Assembly (NCBI RefSeq): GCF_004365875.1
Contig: NZ_SODF01000002.1
Coordinates: 2,482,971 to 2,546,970 of the forward strand
Direction of reading: 5' to 3'
Length of the DNA: 64,000 bases
Source of the DNA: Kribbella kalugense
GTDB lineage: Bacteria > Actinomycetota > Actinomycetes > Propionibacteriales > Kribbellaceae
Program-made: the position numbers and the translations under genes
In this document: positions 32,459 to 40,762 of the stretch, piece by piece
Numbering within the stretch: the stretch's first letter is position 1
Layout of the letters: the number at the start of each line of letters is the position of its first letter
Notes under the pieces: generated by a model
Told to the model about the DNA's origin: nothing
Databases searched by the model: none
Seen by the model: the letters and a program-made list of their open reading frames with translations, nothing else

Positions 32459-35442
32459 GCGACGGCGTCTACGACATGCCGGAGGAAACGCCGGCCCGCC
32501 GGCCGCGGCGTACGGGTGGTCGTCCTCGGGCCTTGCTGCCGACGATCGCCACTCTGATCGTCCTCTTGATCCTCTTCAGCGTCTTCACCGATGTCTGGAC
32601 CCAACGGCTCTGGTACCGCTCGGTCGACCTTGGCTCGGTGTTCAGCACCGTGCTCGGGACCCGGGTGCTGCTGTTCGTGATCGTCGGTCTGCTGATGGCC
32701 GCAGCGGTCGTGGCGAACATCATCGTCGCGTTCCGTGCCCGTCCGCGGGTCGCACTCGCTCCGTCGCCCAGCCCGGGCTTCGAGCGGTACGGCGACCTGC
32801 TGCAGCAGCACGGGAAGGTCGCGGTCGGAGTCGTCGCGACCCTGATGCTGGTCTTCGGTGGCTCGGCGGCCTCGGGGGAGTGGAAGGTCTTCCTGGCCTG
32901 GAAGAACCGGACTCCCTTCGGCGTCACCGACAAGCACTTCAACAAGGACATCGCGTTCTTCGTCTTCGACTACCCGTGGCTGCGCGTGCTGCTCGGCTTC
33001 GGCTACTCGATAGTCCTGCTCTCGCTGGTCGCCGCGATCATCACGCACTACCTGTACGGCGGCTTCCGTCCGTCCGCGAAGGGGCAGAAGGCCTCCGGTG
33101 CGGCGCAGGTGCAGTTCTCGGTTTTGCTCGGTCTGCTGGTGCTGCTGAAGGCATTCAGCTACTGGCTCGACCGCTTCGGTCTCACGACATCGGACAGCCG
33201 GCTCTTCACCGGTATCTCCTACACCGGTGACAACGCGATCCTGCCCAGCAAGGAGATCCTGGCCGTCATCGCGGTCATCTGTGCGGGGCTGTTCTTCGCC
33301 AATGTCGTCCGCCGGACCTGGTTGCTGCCTGGTGTCGGCACCGTTGTACTGATCCTGTCGGCGATCCTCCTCGGCGCTCTCTGGCCGGCCGCGCTCCAGC
33401 AGTTGCGGGTGCGGCCGAGCGAGCCGGTGAAGGAAGCGCCGTACATCACCAAGAACATCCAGGCCACCCGCGATGCCTACGGACTCGCGCAAACCGAGGT
33501 GACCGACTACCAGGCCAAGACGACCGCGACGCCGGCCGAGTTGCTGCAGGACACCGAAGTACTGCCAGGCATCCGGCTGATCGATCCGAGCGTGGTCGGG
33601 CCGACCTTCGAGCAGCTTCAGCAGGTCCGCGGCTTCTACTCGTTCCCGACCGATCTCGACGTGGATCGGTACAAGATCGGTGACAAGGTCAACGACACCG
33701 TCATCGCGGTCCGTGAGGTCCAGGTCGATCGGCTCCCGGCCGGCCAGCGCAACTGGAACAACGACCACACCGTCTACACCCACGGCTACGGCGTCGTCGC
33801 CGCGAACGGCAACCAGCGGGCCGCGGACGGTACGCCGGTCTGGACCGAGCAGGACCTGCCTCCGAAGGGCGAGCTCGGTGACTACGAGCCCCGGATCTAC
33901 TTCGGCGAACAGTCGCCGGACTACTCGATCGTCGGCGGCCCGGAAGGCGGCCAGGCGGTCGAGCTCGACACGCCGGAAGGTAAGACCGGCGGCGACCCGA
34001 CACTGAACACCTACCACGGCAAGGGAGGTGTCTCGATCGGATCGTTCGGCAACCGGTTGCTCTACGCAACCAAGTTCCGGGATGCGAACATCCTGCTGTC
34101 CAGCCGGGTGAACTCCGACTCGAAGATCCTCTACGACCGCACCCCGCGCGAGCGGGTCGAGAAGGCGGCGCCGTGGCTGACGCCGGACGGTGACCCGTAC
34201 CCGGCGATCGTCGACGGCCAGGTGGTCTGGATCGTCGACGGCTACACCACCTCGGACAACTACCCGTACTCCGAGAAGGTCGCCCTGGACGTCAGCACCC
34301 GGGACACCACCACCGGCCGCGGGACGATCGCGCAGCAGCCGAGCGAGAAGATCAACTACATCCGCAACTCGGTCAAGGCCGTGGTCAACGCCTACGACGG
34401 CTCGGTCGAGCTGTATGCGTGGGACGACAGCGACCCGGTGCTGAAGACCTGGATGAAGGCCTTCCCCAACACGGTCAAGCCGAAGTCGGCGATCTCGCCG
34501 CAGCTGATGGCGCACCTGCGGTACCCGGAGGACATGTTCAAGGTGCAGCGCGATCTGCTGGCGAAGTACCACGTCACCGACGCGGGCACGTGGTACCAGA
34601 ACAGCGATCTGTGGCGTGTCCCGGACGACCCGACCGCGGTCTCGTCCAGCGGCGACTCCTCGACGCATATCAGCCAGCCTCCCTTCTATCTCTCGTTGCG
34701 GATGCCCGATCAGACCGATCCGAAGTTCTCGCTGACGTCGGTGTACGTGCCGAACGCCGAGCGGGAGAACCTCACTGCCTTCATGGCCGTCGATTCCGAG
34801 GCGACCTCGCCGGACTACGGCAAGTTCCGAATACTGCGATTGCCCGGCAACCTGCAGATACCTGGTCCGGGGCAGGTCTACAACAAGTTCCAGACCGACG
34901 AGGGCATCAGACAGGCGTTGCTGCCGATCAACCAGCCGAGTAGCGGCGCCAGAGCTCAGTACGGCAACTTGCTGACCTTGCCGCTCGGCGGTGGTCTGCT
35001 CTACGTCCAGCCGGTGTACTCGGTCCGGACGAGCGGGCCGGGTAGTTATCCCGTGCTGAGATATGTCCTGGTGTCCTTCGGTGACGGCGTCGCCTACGGC
35101 TCCACGCTGCAGGAAGCTCTGACCAAGGTCTTCAACACCAATGTCGACACGGGTGAACAGCCACCGGGCACCAAGACCCCGCCGACGCAGGTGAACCAGA
35201 CGGTCAAGCAACAGCTTGCCGCGGCGCAGGCTGCCTGGAATCAGGCTCAGGACGCCCTCAAGAAGGGCGATCTCGCCGGCTATCAGAAGGCCCTGAACGC
35301 GATGAAGGCGGCGATCGACAAGGCTGCGGCAGGCGCCGCGGCCACGCCGACTCCGACGCCCACGACGAAGCCGTCCGGCAGCCCGTCGACACCGCCGGCA
35401 TCGACGACGCCGACCAGCCCACCGTCCTCACCGACAGGCTGA
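32455..35442 (+). CDS. UPF0182 family large membrane protein
   Basis: 995 residues. Seven TM helices occupy residues about 28-320 (starting LLPTIATLIVLLILFSVFTD), followed by a long extracytoplasmic domain and a Pro/Thr/Ser-rich tail (about 960-995). Family blocks include FNKDIAFFVFDYPWLRVLLGF and RYPEDMFKVQRDLLAKYHV. The function is unknown. It is the last gene of a translationally coupled group with the PDZ protease and PPA1309 and is followed by a strong terminator. Confidence 0.93.
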   Translation: MSDGVYDMPEETPARRPRRTGGRPRALLPTIATLIVLLILFSVFTDVWTQRLWYRSVDLGSVFSTVLGTRVLLFVIVGLLMAAAVVANIIVAFRARPRVALAPSPSPGFERYGDLLQQHGKVAVGVVATLMLVFGGSAASGEWKVFLAWKNRTPFGVTDKHFNKDIAFFVFDYPWLRVLLGFGYSIVLLSLVAAIITHYLYGGFRPSAKGQKASGAAQVQFSVLLGLLVLLKAFSYWLDRFGLTTSDSRLFTGISYTGDNAILPSKEILAVIAVICAGLFFANVVRRTWLLPGVGTVVLILSAILLGALWPAALQQLRVRPSEPVKEAPYITKNIQATRDAYGLAQTEVTDYQAKTTATPAELLQDTEVLPGIRLIDPSVVGPTFEQLQQVRGFYSFPTDLDVDRYKIGDKVNDTVIAVREVQVDRLPAGQRNWNNDHTVYTHGYGVVAANGNQRAADGTPVWTEQDLPPKGELGDYEPRIYFGEQSPDYSIVGGPEGGQAVELDTPEGKTGGDPTLNTYHGKGGVSIGSFGNRLLYATKFRDANILLSSRVNSDSKILYDRTPRERVEKAAPWLTPDGDPYPAIVDGQVVWIVDGYTTSDNYPYSEKVALDVSTRDTTTGRGTIAQQPSEKINYIRNSVKAVVNAYDGSVELYAWDDSDPVLKTWMKAFPNTVKPKSAISPQLMAHLRYPEDMFKVQRDLLAKYHVTDAGTWYQNSDLWRVPDDPTAVSSSGDSSTHISQPPFYLSLRMPDQTDPKFSLTSVYVPNAERENLTAFMAVDSEATSPDYGKFRILRLPGNLQIPGPGQVYNKFQTDEGIRQALLPINQPSSGARAQYGNLLTLPLGGGLLYVQPVYSVRTSGPGSYPVLRYVLVSFGDGVAYGSTLQEALTKVFNTNVDTGEQPPGTKTPPTQVNQTVKQQLAAAQAAWNQAQDALKKGDLAGYQKALNAMKAAIDKAAAGAAATPTPTPTTKPSGSPSTPPASTTPTSPPSSPTG

Positions 35443-35459
35443 TCCGCAGGGCACTTCCC

Positions 35460-35499
35460 GGGGCGGCGACACCGACACACCAGTCGGCGTCGCCGCCCC
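35460..35499. terminator. Bidirectional terminator after the UPF0182 gene
   Basis: GGGGCGGCGAC-A-CCGAC, loop ACACCA, GTCGG-C-GTCGCCGCCCC: 16 paired bases with one internal mismatch, between converging genes ending at 35442 and 35518. Followed by GTTCCGTTG. Confidence 0.75.
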
Positions 35500-35517
35500 G
35501 TTCCGTTGCCTAAGGCA

Positions 35518-36087
35518 TCAGCCCGCGGCTTCCGGGTGGAATCCGGCGGCGGTGTCGAGCACGTCCTCGTCGGTGAAGCGCTCGTGGTCGATCGTCACCT
35601 CGGCCGCGACGCCTGGCGAGACGAAGTAGAACACCTCGTCTCCGGCGAACAGAGCGTCGTACCCGCCGACCTTGACCGGGGTCAGCTGCCAGTCTCCCGG
35701 ATCCTTCTCCTCGTACTCGATCAGGAAGGTCTTCAGCGCCTCGAGGTCGGTCAGCTTCTCACCGCGGAGCGTCTTCACGGTCAGGTCGACCTTGAACGCT
35801 CCCTCCGGATCCGGGCCCGTCTCCCAGACCCGGCTGTGGAAGGACACGTCCTCCCACTCGTACTCGAAGTCGCTCGGCGTGCCGAGGCCGTCGGGAAGGT
35901 TCTCGATCACGAAGCCGTCCAAGGTGCCAGCTCTCTGCTCGGTCGATGGAGATGCCGCGGAGTACGTCGAGGCTGCTGAGGCGGGGACGGTTGTCGACAG
36001 CCCGAGTGAGGCCAGGACGACCGCGCTGCCGATCACGATACGACGGGCGGACGGCACGACTCGGGAACGAAGCGATGAACGCGACAT
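35518..36087 (-). CDS. Secreted protein of unknown function
   Basis: 189 residues from an ATG behind GGAGG. A long signal peptide (SRSSLRSRVVPSARR, hydrophobic core, cleavage near PASAAS) is followed by an acidic domain (EYEWEDVSFHSRVWET ... VFYFVSPGVAAEVTIDHE). No recognised family. The two aromatic-rich strands suggest a beta-sandwich, but this is a guess. Confidence 0.7.
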   Translation of the reverse strand: MSRSSLRSRVVPSARRIVIGSAVVLASLGLSTTVPASAASTYSAASPSTEQRAGTLDGFVIENLPDGLGTPSDFEYEWEDVSFHSRVWETGPDPEGAFKVDLTVKTLRGEKLTDLEALKTFLIEYEEKDPGDWQLTPVKVGGYDALFAGDEVFYFVSPGVAAEVTIDHERFTDEDVLDTAAGFHPEAAG

Positions 36088-36204
36088 GGCTGCCTCCAGG
36101 GAACGGCGGCGCCTCGCCTGCTGCGAGACGCCGTTCATGCCCAAGAAGATGCAGCGATCAAGACCCTTCCCGACGGACGAGTTCGAGCCTGTGGAAAACC
36201 AGGG

Positions 36205-37170
36205 TCAGTACCCGATCAGCCGGTGCAACCGATGGAACGTCTGGCGGAACCCGAGCCTCGGCCAAGCCCGCGACGACAGCAGATTCGTCACCCGCCAGTC
36301 GGTCACGACCGACGTGTACCCGGTGTCCGCCGACCACTGCAGCACCGCCTCACCCAGGGCGCGTCCGGCCCCGAGCCCGCGAGCCGACGGAAGTACGGCG
36401 GCGAATCCGAGGAAGCCGGCGTTGTCCGGCCTGGCCAGCCCGTTGTGCGCGCTCGACTTGTCCAGCGAACATCCGATGGCGGACCCGATCACCTGATCGT
36501 TGTACTCGGCAACAAAGGTCGCGTAGGCCGGGTCGTCGAACGACTCCTCCCAATCCGCAAGCGCCTCCTCGAGAGTCGGTACCTCGGCGGACGAGAACAC
36601 CGGCGACCTTCCCTGGTGCTGAGGCAGTACGACGTCGAGCTCCGCGAGTACCGGGATGTCCGTCCGGGCAGCACGACGTATGACGAGATCGCGCGGCGGC
36701 TGGAGCGGGGAGTCGGGCACCGGGCGGATCGCATGCGCATGCTGCGAGCCGAACGCCAAACGGAACCAGGCGTCGATCAGCTCGGCGTCGTCGGGCACCA
36801 GTACGTAGTGCGCAGTACGACCCTCATCGACCCACCTGGTCGCGGCAGCGCCATACAGGTCTCGGATGTGTTCCGGATCACGCACGGCGTGACCGGCGGC
36901 CTCGACCCAGATGTTCGGACCCCAGGCCGGCGACGGCTTCGGTGCAGCTAGGAGATAGCCGGTGATCTGGCCGCCTTCGACCATGACCGCGCCGGATGCG
37001 CCCTCGCTCTCCCAGGCCGCCGTCACCTCGACCAGAGCGAGGCGTTCGTCCTCATAATCAGGCGGAAGCAGGGGGTGTCGCTTGCGATGCTCCTGATGCC
37101 GCTGAGTAAGCAGACCGGCCGCAGCCGGCAGATCCGCCTCCGCGAACGGACGGATGACATGACGTGCCAT
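36205..37170 (-). CDS. Double-GNAT acetyltransferase
   Basis: 321 residues with an N-terminal GNAT-like half (RPFAEADLPAAAGLL, about 1-150) and a C-terminal half carrying the acetyl-CoA loop in AVLPSARGLGAGRALGEAVLQ. The second half is the likely active one. Substrate unknown. It lies just upstream of, and on the strand opposite to, the tRNA island insertion site, so it marks the conserved left flank. Confidence 0.85.
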   Translation of the reverse strand: MARHVIRPFAEADLPAAAGLLTQRHQEHRKRHPLLPPDYEDERLALVEVTAAWESEGASGAVMVEGGQITGYLLAAPKPSPAWGPNIWVEAAGHAVRDPEHIRDLYGAAATRWVDEGRTAHYVLVPDDAELIDAWFRLAFGSQHAHAIRPVPDSPLQPPRDLVIRRAARTDIPVLAELDVVLPQHQGRSPVFSSAEVPTLEEALADWEESFDDPAYATFVAEYNDQVIGSAIGCSLDKSSAHNGLARPDNAGFLGFAAVLPSARGLGAGRALGEAVLQWSADTGYTSVVTDWRVTNLLSSRAWPRLGFRQTFHRLHRLIGY

Positions 37171-37233
37171 AACCCGGACGGTACGCCGACCAGCCCTCCG
37201 CAGACACGGGTTTTCGCCGGGCCGGGAACCGAT

Positions 37234-37262
37234 TTGGTTGCTCGGCCGCGATCCTCTAAACT
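37234..37262 (+). promoter_or_regulatory. Promoter of tRNA-fMet
   Basis: TTGGTT (37234-37239), 17-bp spacer, TAAACT (37257-37262), with the tRNA beginning 14 bp after the -10. Good match to a housekeeping sigma promoter. Confidence 0.7.
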
Positions 37263-37275
37263 AAAGACACAACGG

Positions 37276-37349
37276 CGCGGGGTGGAGCAGCTCGGTAGCT
37301 CGCTGGGCTCATAACCCAGAGGTCGCAGGTTCAAATCCTGCCCCCGCTA
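37276..37349 (+). tRNA. Initiator tRNA-Met (CAT anticodon)
   Basis: All arms fold: acceptor CGCGGGG/CCCCGCT, D arm GAGCAGCTCGGTAGCTC, anticodon arm CTGGG-CTCATAA-CCCAG, T arm GCAGG-TTCAAAT-CCTGC. Initiator features are present: an unpaired first acceptor position (C1 opposite U72) and three G-C pairs closing the anticodon stem. CCA is not encoded (CTAC followed by AAAA). Its 3' half is the attachment site of the island that follows. Confidence 0.95.
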
Positions 37350-37350
37350 C
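37308..37350 (+). repeat. attL: 43-bp repeat in the 3' half of tRNA-fMet
   Basis: From the anticodon loop (CTCATAACC) to the end of the acceptor (CCGCTAC) this stretch is identical over 43 bp to 39081-39123, in direct orientation and 1,773 bp apart. A core starting in the anticodon loop is the usual site for tyrosine recombinases. Confidence 0.9.
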
Positions 37351-37354
37351 AAAA

Positions 37355-37384
37355 GAAGGCCCGGACCAACAGGTCCGGGCCTTC
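37355..37384 (+). terminator. Terminator of tRNA-fMet
   Basis: GAAGGCCCGGACC / GGTCCGGGCCTTC, 13 bp perfect with loop AACA. Degenerate copies of this terminator recur at 39131, 43731 and 44606. Confidence 0.85.
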
Positions 37385-37445
37385 GCCTTGTCCTATGCGG
37401 TCTGACCTGGGGTTTTGTGCGTGGCCTCTTGCCTCAGCGTCCGCT

Positions 37446-38003
37446 TCAGCCGACGACCGCGAGTGGCGGATCTCCATCATCGGGATCTGCGTTCGGGCGG
37501 TCTGTGACCAGATCTGTGACCAGTGGGATTGCTTCCGGGGCTGTGATGCCCGCCGCTTGTGCGATCAGCGTTCCCATCGTCTGCGCAAGCGGGCGGTCGA
37601 TGCCCTGTGATCGATGGGTGTAGATCTTCATCGTGATCGACTTGTCCGCGTGGCCGATGCGTTCGCTGAGGATCTTCACGTTGTGTCCGGCATCCTGAGC
37701 CATCGTCGAGTAGGTGTGGCGCACATCATGCAGTCTGATCCGGGGAACGCTCGCCCGATCAACCAGCCGGTTGAAGCGAGCCGTGATGGTGTCCGGGTGG
37801 ATCGGCCGTCCCTCCGGCCCAACCATGATGTAGTCGTGCTTCGGATAGCTCCCCTCGAATGCGTGTCGCTCGTCGTTGATGCGTTCGACGTACTGGCGCA
37901 GGTGGATCAGGGTGAACGTGTCGAGCGCGATCTCTCGCTCGCCCGCGTCGGACTTGCCGTCAGACTCCACCGCCCGGCCGCCGCGGCTTCGTCGTGCGAG
38001 CAT
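37446..38003 (-). pseudogene. Tyrosine recombinase (integrase) remnant, N-terminus missing
   Basis: About 185 codons cover only the C-terminal catalytic part. IRLHDVRHTYSTMAQDAGHNVKILSERIGHADKSITMKIYTH holds the HxxR box, the later His and the nucleophilic Tyr. The first catalytic Arg region and the whole arm/core-binding N-terminal half are absent. Homology starts abruptly near 37990, a few bases before the next gene. It lies beside attL on the strand expected for a tRNA-site integrase. It is probably inactive, so the island cannot excise alone. Confidence 0.85.
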
Positions 38004-38009
38004 TGCTGG

Positions 38010-38933
38010 ATGACGCTCGTGCTGACCGCTCGCGGCCGCGACACATTGTGGCTCGTGGTCGATCGGCGGCTGTCGTTCGGTGGCAGCCGACCGCCGATCG
38101 ACGACGCGATGAAGGTTATGGACCTGGACACCCTTGACGGTCGAGGTTTGCTTGCGTACGCCGGTCTCGGTGCGACAGCAAGGGGCACGCAGCCGTCAGC
38201 CTGGATGAGTGCGGTTCTGCGCGGCCGAGGCGGGCTCATGCTTGAGCAGGCCCTCGACATCCTGTCGGATGCAGCTACGCGGGAGTTGCCGCGGCATCTC
38301 GTTAGGACGCCGGCGGGTGCGCACACGATCCTCATCCCGGCCTTCGTGCAGGGTGTCGGGGCTCGGCTTTATGCCATCGACAACATTGTCGATCCCAAGA
38401 CCAAGGAACACCGGTACCGCTACACCCGTCATGAGAGGCCGGGGGTCGTGCGGGGCTCCCGGGCCCCGAGTGTCGTCGTAGCTGGAACGGGCGGCGTGTA
38501 TCTCCAGAGCAGAGGCGAAGCTTGGGTGCGCTCGCTGTTTCACCTGATCAACGCACACGATCAAGGCAAGGTGTCTGACCTGCTGGTTGCCGACCAACTG
38601 GCGGCGCTCTCCTACGAGGCTCACCATGCGGTCCGGGACGGGAGCGTCGGTCCACGGTGCATTGTGGTGTGGCGGCGACGGCCCGACGCGCGGCCTGGTC
38701 CAGGAGGCGGCCACCAGGCTTACACAGGCCTTGGCCGTGACGCAAACTCGGAGGGAATCCCGACTATCTCCAACGGGTTCGATGTCTCCGCGATCACCGG
38801 GATCATGATGAAGCAGATCCTTGATCAGTTCGCCGGAGGCAGTTCGCCCCAGGTCGCCCTGGACTTGGATACCGACGAGCTGAATCGACTGCTAGGTGAG
38901 CTACCGGAAGGCCCGGACGAGAAGCTCCGATAG
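38010..38933 (+). CDS. Proteasome-beta-like Ntn hydrolase
   Basis: 307 residues; no good ribosome site before the ATG. The start is MTLVLTARGRDTLWLVVDRR. After Met removal Thr becomes residue 1, an Asp falls at 17 (VVDRR) and a Lys at 34 (DDAMK), matching the Thr1/Asp17/Lys33 triad of HslV and proteasome beta subunits with one extra residue before the Lys. GLLAYAGLGATARG fits the next strand, and GSRAPSVVVAGTGGVYL a later glycine turn. There is no propeptide. The C-terminal 90 residues are extra. It lies between an integrase remnant and attR. Identification is by motif spacing; peptidase activity is inferred. Confidence 0.65.
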   Translation: MTLVLTARGRDTLWLVVDRRLSFGGSRPPIDDAMKVMDLDTLDGRGLLAYAGLGATARGTQPSAWMSAVLRGRGGLMLEQALDILSDAATRELPRHLVRTPAGAHTILIPAFVQGVGARLYAIDNIVDPKTKEHRYRYTRHERPGVVRGSRAPSVVVAGTGGVYLQSRGEAWVRSLFHLINAHDQGKVSDLLVADQLAALSYEAHHAVRDGSVGPRCIVVWRRRPDARPGPGGGHQAYTGLGRDANSEGIPTISNGFDVSAITGIMMKQILDQFAGGSSPQVALDLDTDELNRLLGELPEGPDEKLR

Positions 38934-39080
38934 GGCCAGATGTGTGACCGGATCCGTGACCACCGGTTCTGGGATAGGTCGTACCTGATCGGTACGGATG
39001 AGACGGTTGGGCCTTGCTTGACTAGCAGACGCTCACATCGGTCTACGTAGTTGGTGCCAGCTGAGACGGCGTCAGCGCTA

Positions 39081-39123
39081 CTCATAACCCAGAGGTCGCA
39101 GGTTCAAATCCTGCCCCCGCTAC
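39081..39123 (+). repeat. attR: exact 43-bp copy of the tRNA-fMet 3' half
   Basis: Identical to 37308-37350. Upstream sequence does not continue the tRNA, so this is a displaced 3' end. Unlike the intact gene, it is followed by CA, giving an encoded CCA (CTACCA). Confidence 0.92.
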
Positions 39124-39130
39124 CACAGAA

Positions 39131-39152
39131 GGCCCGGACCATCGTCCGGGCC
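39131..39152 (+). terminator. Displaced tRNA terminator at attR
   Basis: GGCCCGGAC-CATC-GTCCGGGCC, 9 bp perfect, in the same position relative to the tRNA end as the terminator at 37355. Confidence 0.75.
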
Positions 39153-39244
39153 TCCGCCTGGTTACCTGGAGTCTGACCTGCGGCGGGCTGTCGGTCGCAA
39201 GTACTGCGAAGTAGAACCCGAACGGGGGCTTGCCTCGGCTGGCA

Positions 39245-39715
39245 CTAGCGCCGACTGGCATCCATGCCAGCACTGTTCTTGATGGCGTCATAGATGAACG
39301 CCCAGCGCTCCTTCGTCCGTGGGGCCTCGCCGCGGAATGCAATCCCTGCGAGCATCTCGATGTCGCGCATGGGCAACTTCCGTTCCAAAGCGAGAGCCCG
39401 CAGCTCATCTGGGATAACGAGTGGATCGGCGAGAACTTGACGACCGACAAGATCGGCGAGAGTCACCCCCAGAGCCTGCGCGATCTTGTGCAGGATCGTT
39501 GCTCCCGGTCTGCTCCCGCTGCCCTTTTCGACGGTCGACAGATAAGACTTGCTGACCGTCGCCTGGGCAGCGAGTTCGCCCAACGAGAGTCCTTTGTCTG
39601 TTCTCAGGCTGGTGATGCGCTGACCGATGCTGGCGGCATCGAGTTCGCTGGTATCAGTCTCATTTCCTAGTTGGGTAACGATTGCCCTGTCCGAGTCCTG
39701 GTGTGAGGGAGTCAT
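39245..39715 (-). CDS. XRE-family helix-turn-helix regulator
   Basis: 156 residues. SLRTDKGLSLGELAAQATVSKSYLSTVEKG (about 36-65) is a typical Cro/CI-type HTH, followed by IAQALGVTLADLVG and a C-terminal alpha-helical domain. It starts 8 bp after the ImmA-like gene on the same strand. XRE plus ImmA/IrrE pairs usually form a repressor and the protease that relieves it. The likely binding sites are the dyads at 40648-40722. Confidence 0.88.
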   Translation of the reverse strand: MTPSHQDSDRAIVTQLGNETDTSELDAASIGQRITSLRTDKGLSLGELAAQATVSKSYLSTVEKGSGSRPGATILHKIAQALGVTLADLVGRQVLADPLVIPDELRALALERKLPMRDIEMLAGIAFRGEAPRTKERWAFIYDAIKNSAGMDASRR

Positions 39716-39723
39716 GATCGGCT

Positions 39724-40629
39724 TCAGTTGGAGGCTAGGACTGCATCGAGAGGGCCGCCCGGCATCGCACAGCGGTGCGGCTGGTACTGGTGCGGGGTGG
39801 CGAGGACAAGTGAGCGCATGACGAGATTTCCTTCATTGTCGGTGTAGGGATCGGTAAGCGCGGAGATGTCGGCGGTCCTGGTCGTCGTGCGGAGTAGCGA
39901 CAGGTCGAGGATGTCGTCGACCGGTCCGCCGTCGAACACGGCACACAGCGGATGAGATTCCGGGATCTGAGTCCCCCTGAGCTGAGAGGGCGCTACCGCG
40001 CACCACGGGCTGTTGCTGAAGACGCGGTGGACTGCTATCTGCGTGCCGCCATCGCGGTCCGAGGTCTGTCTCAGGTCGACGACGATGCCGCTCCGGTCGA
40101 TGAGGTGGAGAAGCTGTCTCAAGGTGGCGTCGAGGCTTGCGTGATGAGAGTCGGCGATTCGCTTCATGGCGACGATGCTGAACGGCGTGTCGGCAAAGAC
40201 CGGCCTCAAGAAGCGGCGGGGGAGGAGGAGCACTGCTGCTCCTACGTCGGCTAGGGCTTCGAGGCGGCCGTCTCTGGCCAGAAACGTCGCTGAGCCACTC
40301 GAGCCGCACCGCTTCTGCACGACTGTGTACCCAGGCAAGAACGTGTGGGTGATCTCGTGACCAATCGTGAAGTTCTTGCGGTGCGATCGGTCAGAAGCTC
40401 GGACCGTGATGGTGAAGGTTCCGTCTGACGATGGCGTCAGCATGCCGGCCCAATCCATCTCGGCGTAGCGAATGTGCTTGATCTGCTGGTAGCTGGCCGC
40501 AAGGTGAAGATCGGCCGGGGGCTTCAGATCGAGCTGGCGGCCGAACCGCTCGATCATGCTCTCCACCAGCACAGCGTCGGGCACGCCCGGCATGCGGGCG
40601 CGTGCGATTTCAAGCTCCGACGCGGCCAT
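39724..40629 (-). CDS. ImmA/IrrE-family metallopeptidase
   Basis: 301 residues. The zinc motif is FTIGHEITHTFLPG (H91, E92, H95), with a family-like N-terminal domain before it and a C-terminal region after it. No ribosome site precedes the ATG, but a good promoter (TTGCGT-18-TATCCT) places the transcript start at or next to the ATG, so translation is probably leaderless; a TTG at 40668 is less likely. In ICEBs1-type systems this family cleaves the partner repressor. It is divergent from the ubiquitin-like operon, which it probably helps to switch on. Confidence 0.85.
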   Translation of the reverse strand: MAASELEIARARMPGVPDAVLVESMIERFGRQLDLKPPADLHLAASYQQIKHIRYAEMDWAGMLTPSSDGTFTITVRASDRSHRKNFTIGHEITHTFLPGYTVVQKRCGSSGSATFLARDGRLEALADVGAAVLLLPRRFLRPVFADTPFSIVAMKRIADSHHASLDATLRQLLHLIDRSGIVVDLRQTSDRDGGTQIAVHRVFSNSPWCAVAPSQLRGTQIPESHPLCAVFDGGPVDDILDLSLLRTTTRTADISALTDPYTDNEGNLVMRSLVLATPHQYQPHRCAMPGGPLDAVLASN

Positions 40630-40638
40630 CCTGAGTTC

Positions 40639-40668
40639 AGGATAGGTCGTTCGCGGTTGCGAACGCAA
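40639..40668 (-). promoter_or_regulatory. Leaderless promoter of the immA-XRE operon
   Basis: On the minus strand TTGCGT (40663-40668), 18-bp spacer, TATCCT (40639-40644), with the ATG at 40629 near the expected start point. The spacer contains most of the first dyad, so repressor binding would block it. Confidence 0.6.
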
Positions 40669-40722
40669 CCTGCTACGCTGTCACTGTTCGCAATTACGAA
40701 CAGATGGTCTGCATAAGCAGAC
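40648..40722. promoter_or_regulatory. Three palindromic operators between immA and the ubiquitin-like operon
   Basis: CGTTCGC-GGTT-GCGAACG (40648-40665), CTGTTCG-CAATTA-CGAACAG (40684-40703) and GTCTGC-ATAA-GCAGAC (40707-40722). The first two share the GTTCG/CGAAC half-site; the third differs. All arms are perfect (7, 7 and 6 bp). The first sits in the immA promoter and the others in the region that must hold the operon promoter. Confidence 0.7.
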
Positions 40723-40762
40723 AGGCCGCCAATTACCGAACCACACTCAGGAGAACAGCCCA

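Noticed and set aside
30727..35211. 1,494-codon open frame on the minus strand
   Set aside because: It is antisense to the PDZ protease, PPA1309 and UPF0182 genes. Its product is Arg/Asp/Val-rich low-complexity sequence caused by high third-position GC.
39061..39123. Second tRNA-Met gene
   Set aside because: Only the 3' half (anticodon loop to acceptor) is present; upstream sequence cannot supply the 5' acceptor strand or the D arm, so it is an att site.
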